NCBI GenBank assembly: GCA_017517605.1
Contig: JAFWYQ010000062.1
Location: forward strand, 1 to 33,800
Direction: 5' to 3'
DNA: 33,800 nt
DNA from: Bacteroidaceae bacterium
Lineage (GTDB): Bacteria > Bacteroidota > Bacteroidia > Bacteroidales > Bacteroidaceae
Numbering within the stretch: position 1 is the first letter of the stretch; each line of letters starts with the position of its first letter. The position numbers and the translations under genes are program-made. Below, piece by piece: positions 33,417-33,800 of this stretch. The notes beneath the pieces were generated by a model, which did not search any database, was not told where the DNA came from, and was given only the letters and a program-made list of their open reading frames with translations.

Positions 33417-33800
33417 ATGGTAAATTACAAAGAATTGGGTCTTGTGAACACCAAAGAGATGTTCGCTCGTGCCATCAAGGGTGGATATGCTATCCCCGCT
33501 TTCAACTTCAACAACATGGAGCAGATGCAGGCTATCATCAAGGCTGCTGTTGAAACCAAGTCTCCCGTTATCCTTCAGGTTTCTCGTGGTGCTCGCGACT
33601 ATGCTAACGGAACATTGCTCCGCTACATGGCTCAGGGTGCTGTAGAGTACGCTAAGGAACTCGGTTGCGAAAAGCCCGAAATCGTACTCCACCTCGACCA
33701 CGGAGATTCTTTCGAAACTTGCAAGAGCTGTATCGACTCAGGTTTCTCTTCAGTGATGATCGACGGTTCTCACCTCCCCTACGAAGAGAACGTAGCTTTG
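33417..33800 (+). CDS. fbaA: Class II fructose-bisphosphate aldolase (5' part, cut by window end)
   Basis: The first 128 codons of a zinc-dependent aldolase that splits fructose-1,6-bisphosphate into two triose phosphates in glycolysis. The visible motifs are GYAIPAFNFNNMEQMQAI near residue 23, SPVILQVSRGA, VLHLDHGDSFETCKSCIDSG (catalytic Asp and zinc-binding His in LDHGD) and SVMIDGSHLPYEENV. The frame runs off the end of the window with no stop. The start ATG is at 33417 after an AT-rich leader typical of highly expressed Bacteroidetes genes. The symbol is used in the class II sense; subtype (FbaA or FbaB-like naming) cannot be fixed from this part. Confidence 0.93.
   Translation, partial: MVNYKELGLVNTKEMFARAIKGGYAIPAFNFNNMEQMQAIIKAAVETKSPVILQVSRGARDYANGTLLRYMAQGAVEYAKELGCEKPEIVLHLDHGDSFETCKSCIDSGFSSVMIDGSHLPYEENVAL

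Noticed and set aside
33393-33701. 102-aa minus-strand open frame
   Set aside because: Antisense of the aldolase gene, which has clear family motifs.

Overview
The window looks like chromosome of a Bacteroidales organism, most likely Bacteroidaceae (Bacteroides or a close relative). Three things support this. There is a complete SusC/SusD-type outer-membrane uptake locus. The gene order trigger factor-clpP-clpX-recQ-guaB is, from memory, typical of Bacteroides. The Bacteroidetes primary-sigma promoter (TTTG, 19-21 nt, TAnnTTTG) recurs in front of many genes. Those promoters were also used to choose starts: for prfB, tig, lptB, the TlpA-like gene and the VanZ gene the longest open frame begins upstream of, or inside, the promoter, so a later ATG is preferred.

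Layout. Positions 1-175 are G-rich, homopolymer-laden non-coding DNA downstream of a soluble PAS histidine kinase (176-1696, minus). A tRNA-Leu(UAG) with its own consensus promoter and a terminator follows (1868-2058), then a roughly 200-bp MITE-like palindromic element. Positions 2414-10839 are a minus-strand housekeeping block: guaB, recQ, clpX, clpP, tig, lptB. Divergently from lptB run an MlaE-like permease and an MlaF-like ATPase (10973-12489). A TonB-C-domain lipoprotein (minus) converges on them. Positions 12984-13559 are mostly non-coding, with a possible gene remnant and an 18-bp perfect hairpin. Next come a membrane-anchored helix-hairpin-helix protein overlapping an NSS-family sodium symporter (minus), a divergent VanZ-like protein, and a minus-strand group of prfB, a 46-aa membrane protein and a CYTH-domain protein.

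The most distinctive region is 18341-31995 (plus): a TlpA-like thioredoxin lipoprotein, a 682-aa secreted repeat protein with a T9SS-like C-terminus, SusC, SusD, a DUF4843 lipoprotein, a PKD-like lipoprotein and a 938-aa M16 zinc peptidase. No glycoside hydrolase, polysaccharide lyase, sulfatase, hybrid two-component regulator or ECF sigma/anti-sigma pair is visible. This argues for import of peptides or protein fragments rather than glycans, with the M16 clamshell peptidase finishing degradation in the periplasm. The thioredoxin-like protein may reduce disulfides in the cargo. The locus ends at a long nested inverted repeat (31836-31995) with two competing folds, placed between convergent genes. 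A DUF6359/choice-of-anchor-J-like lipoprotein (minus) and the start of a class II fructose-bisphosphate aldolase gene (plus, cut by the window end) close the window.

All functional calls come from reading motifs and lengths by eye. No database search was run.
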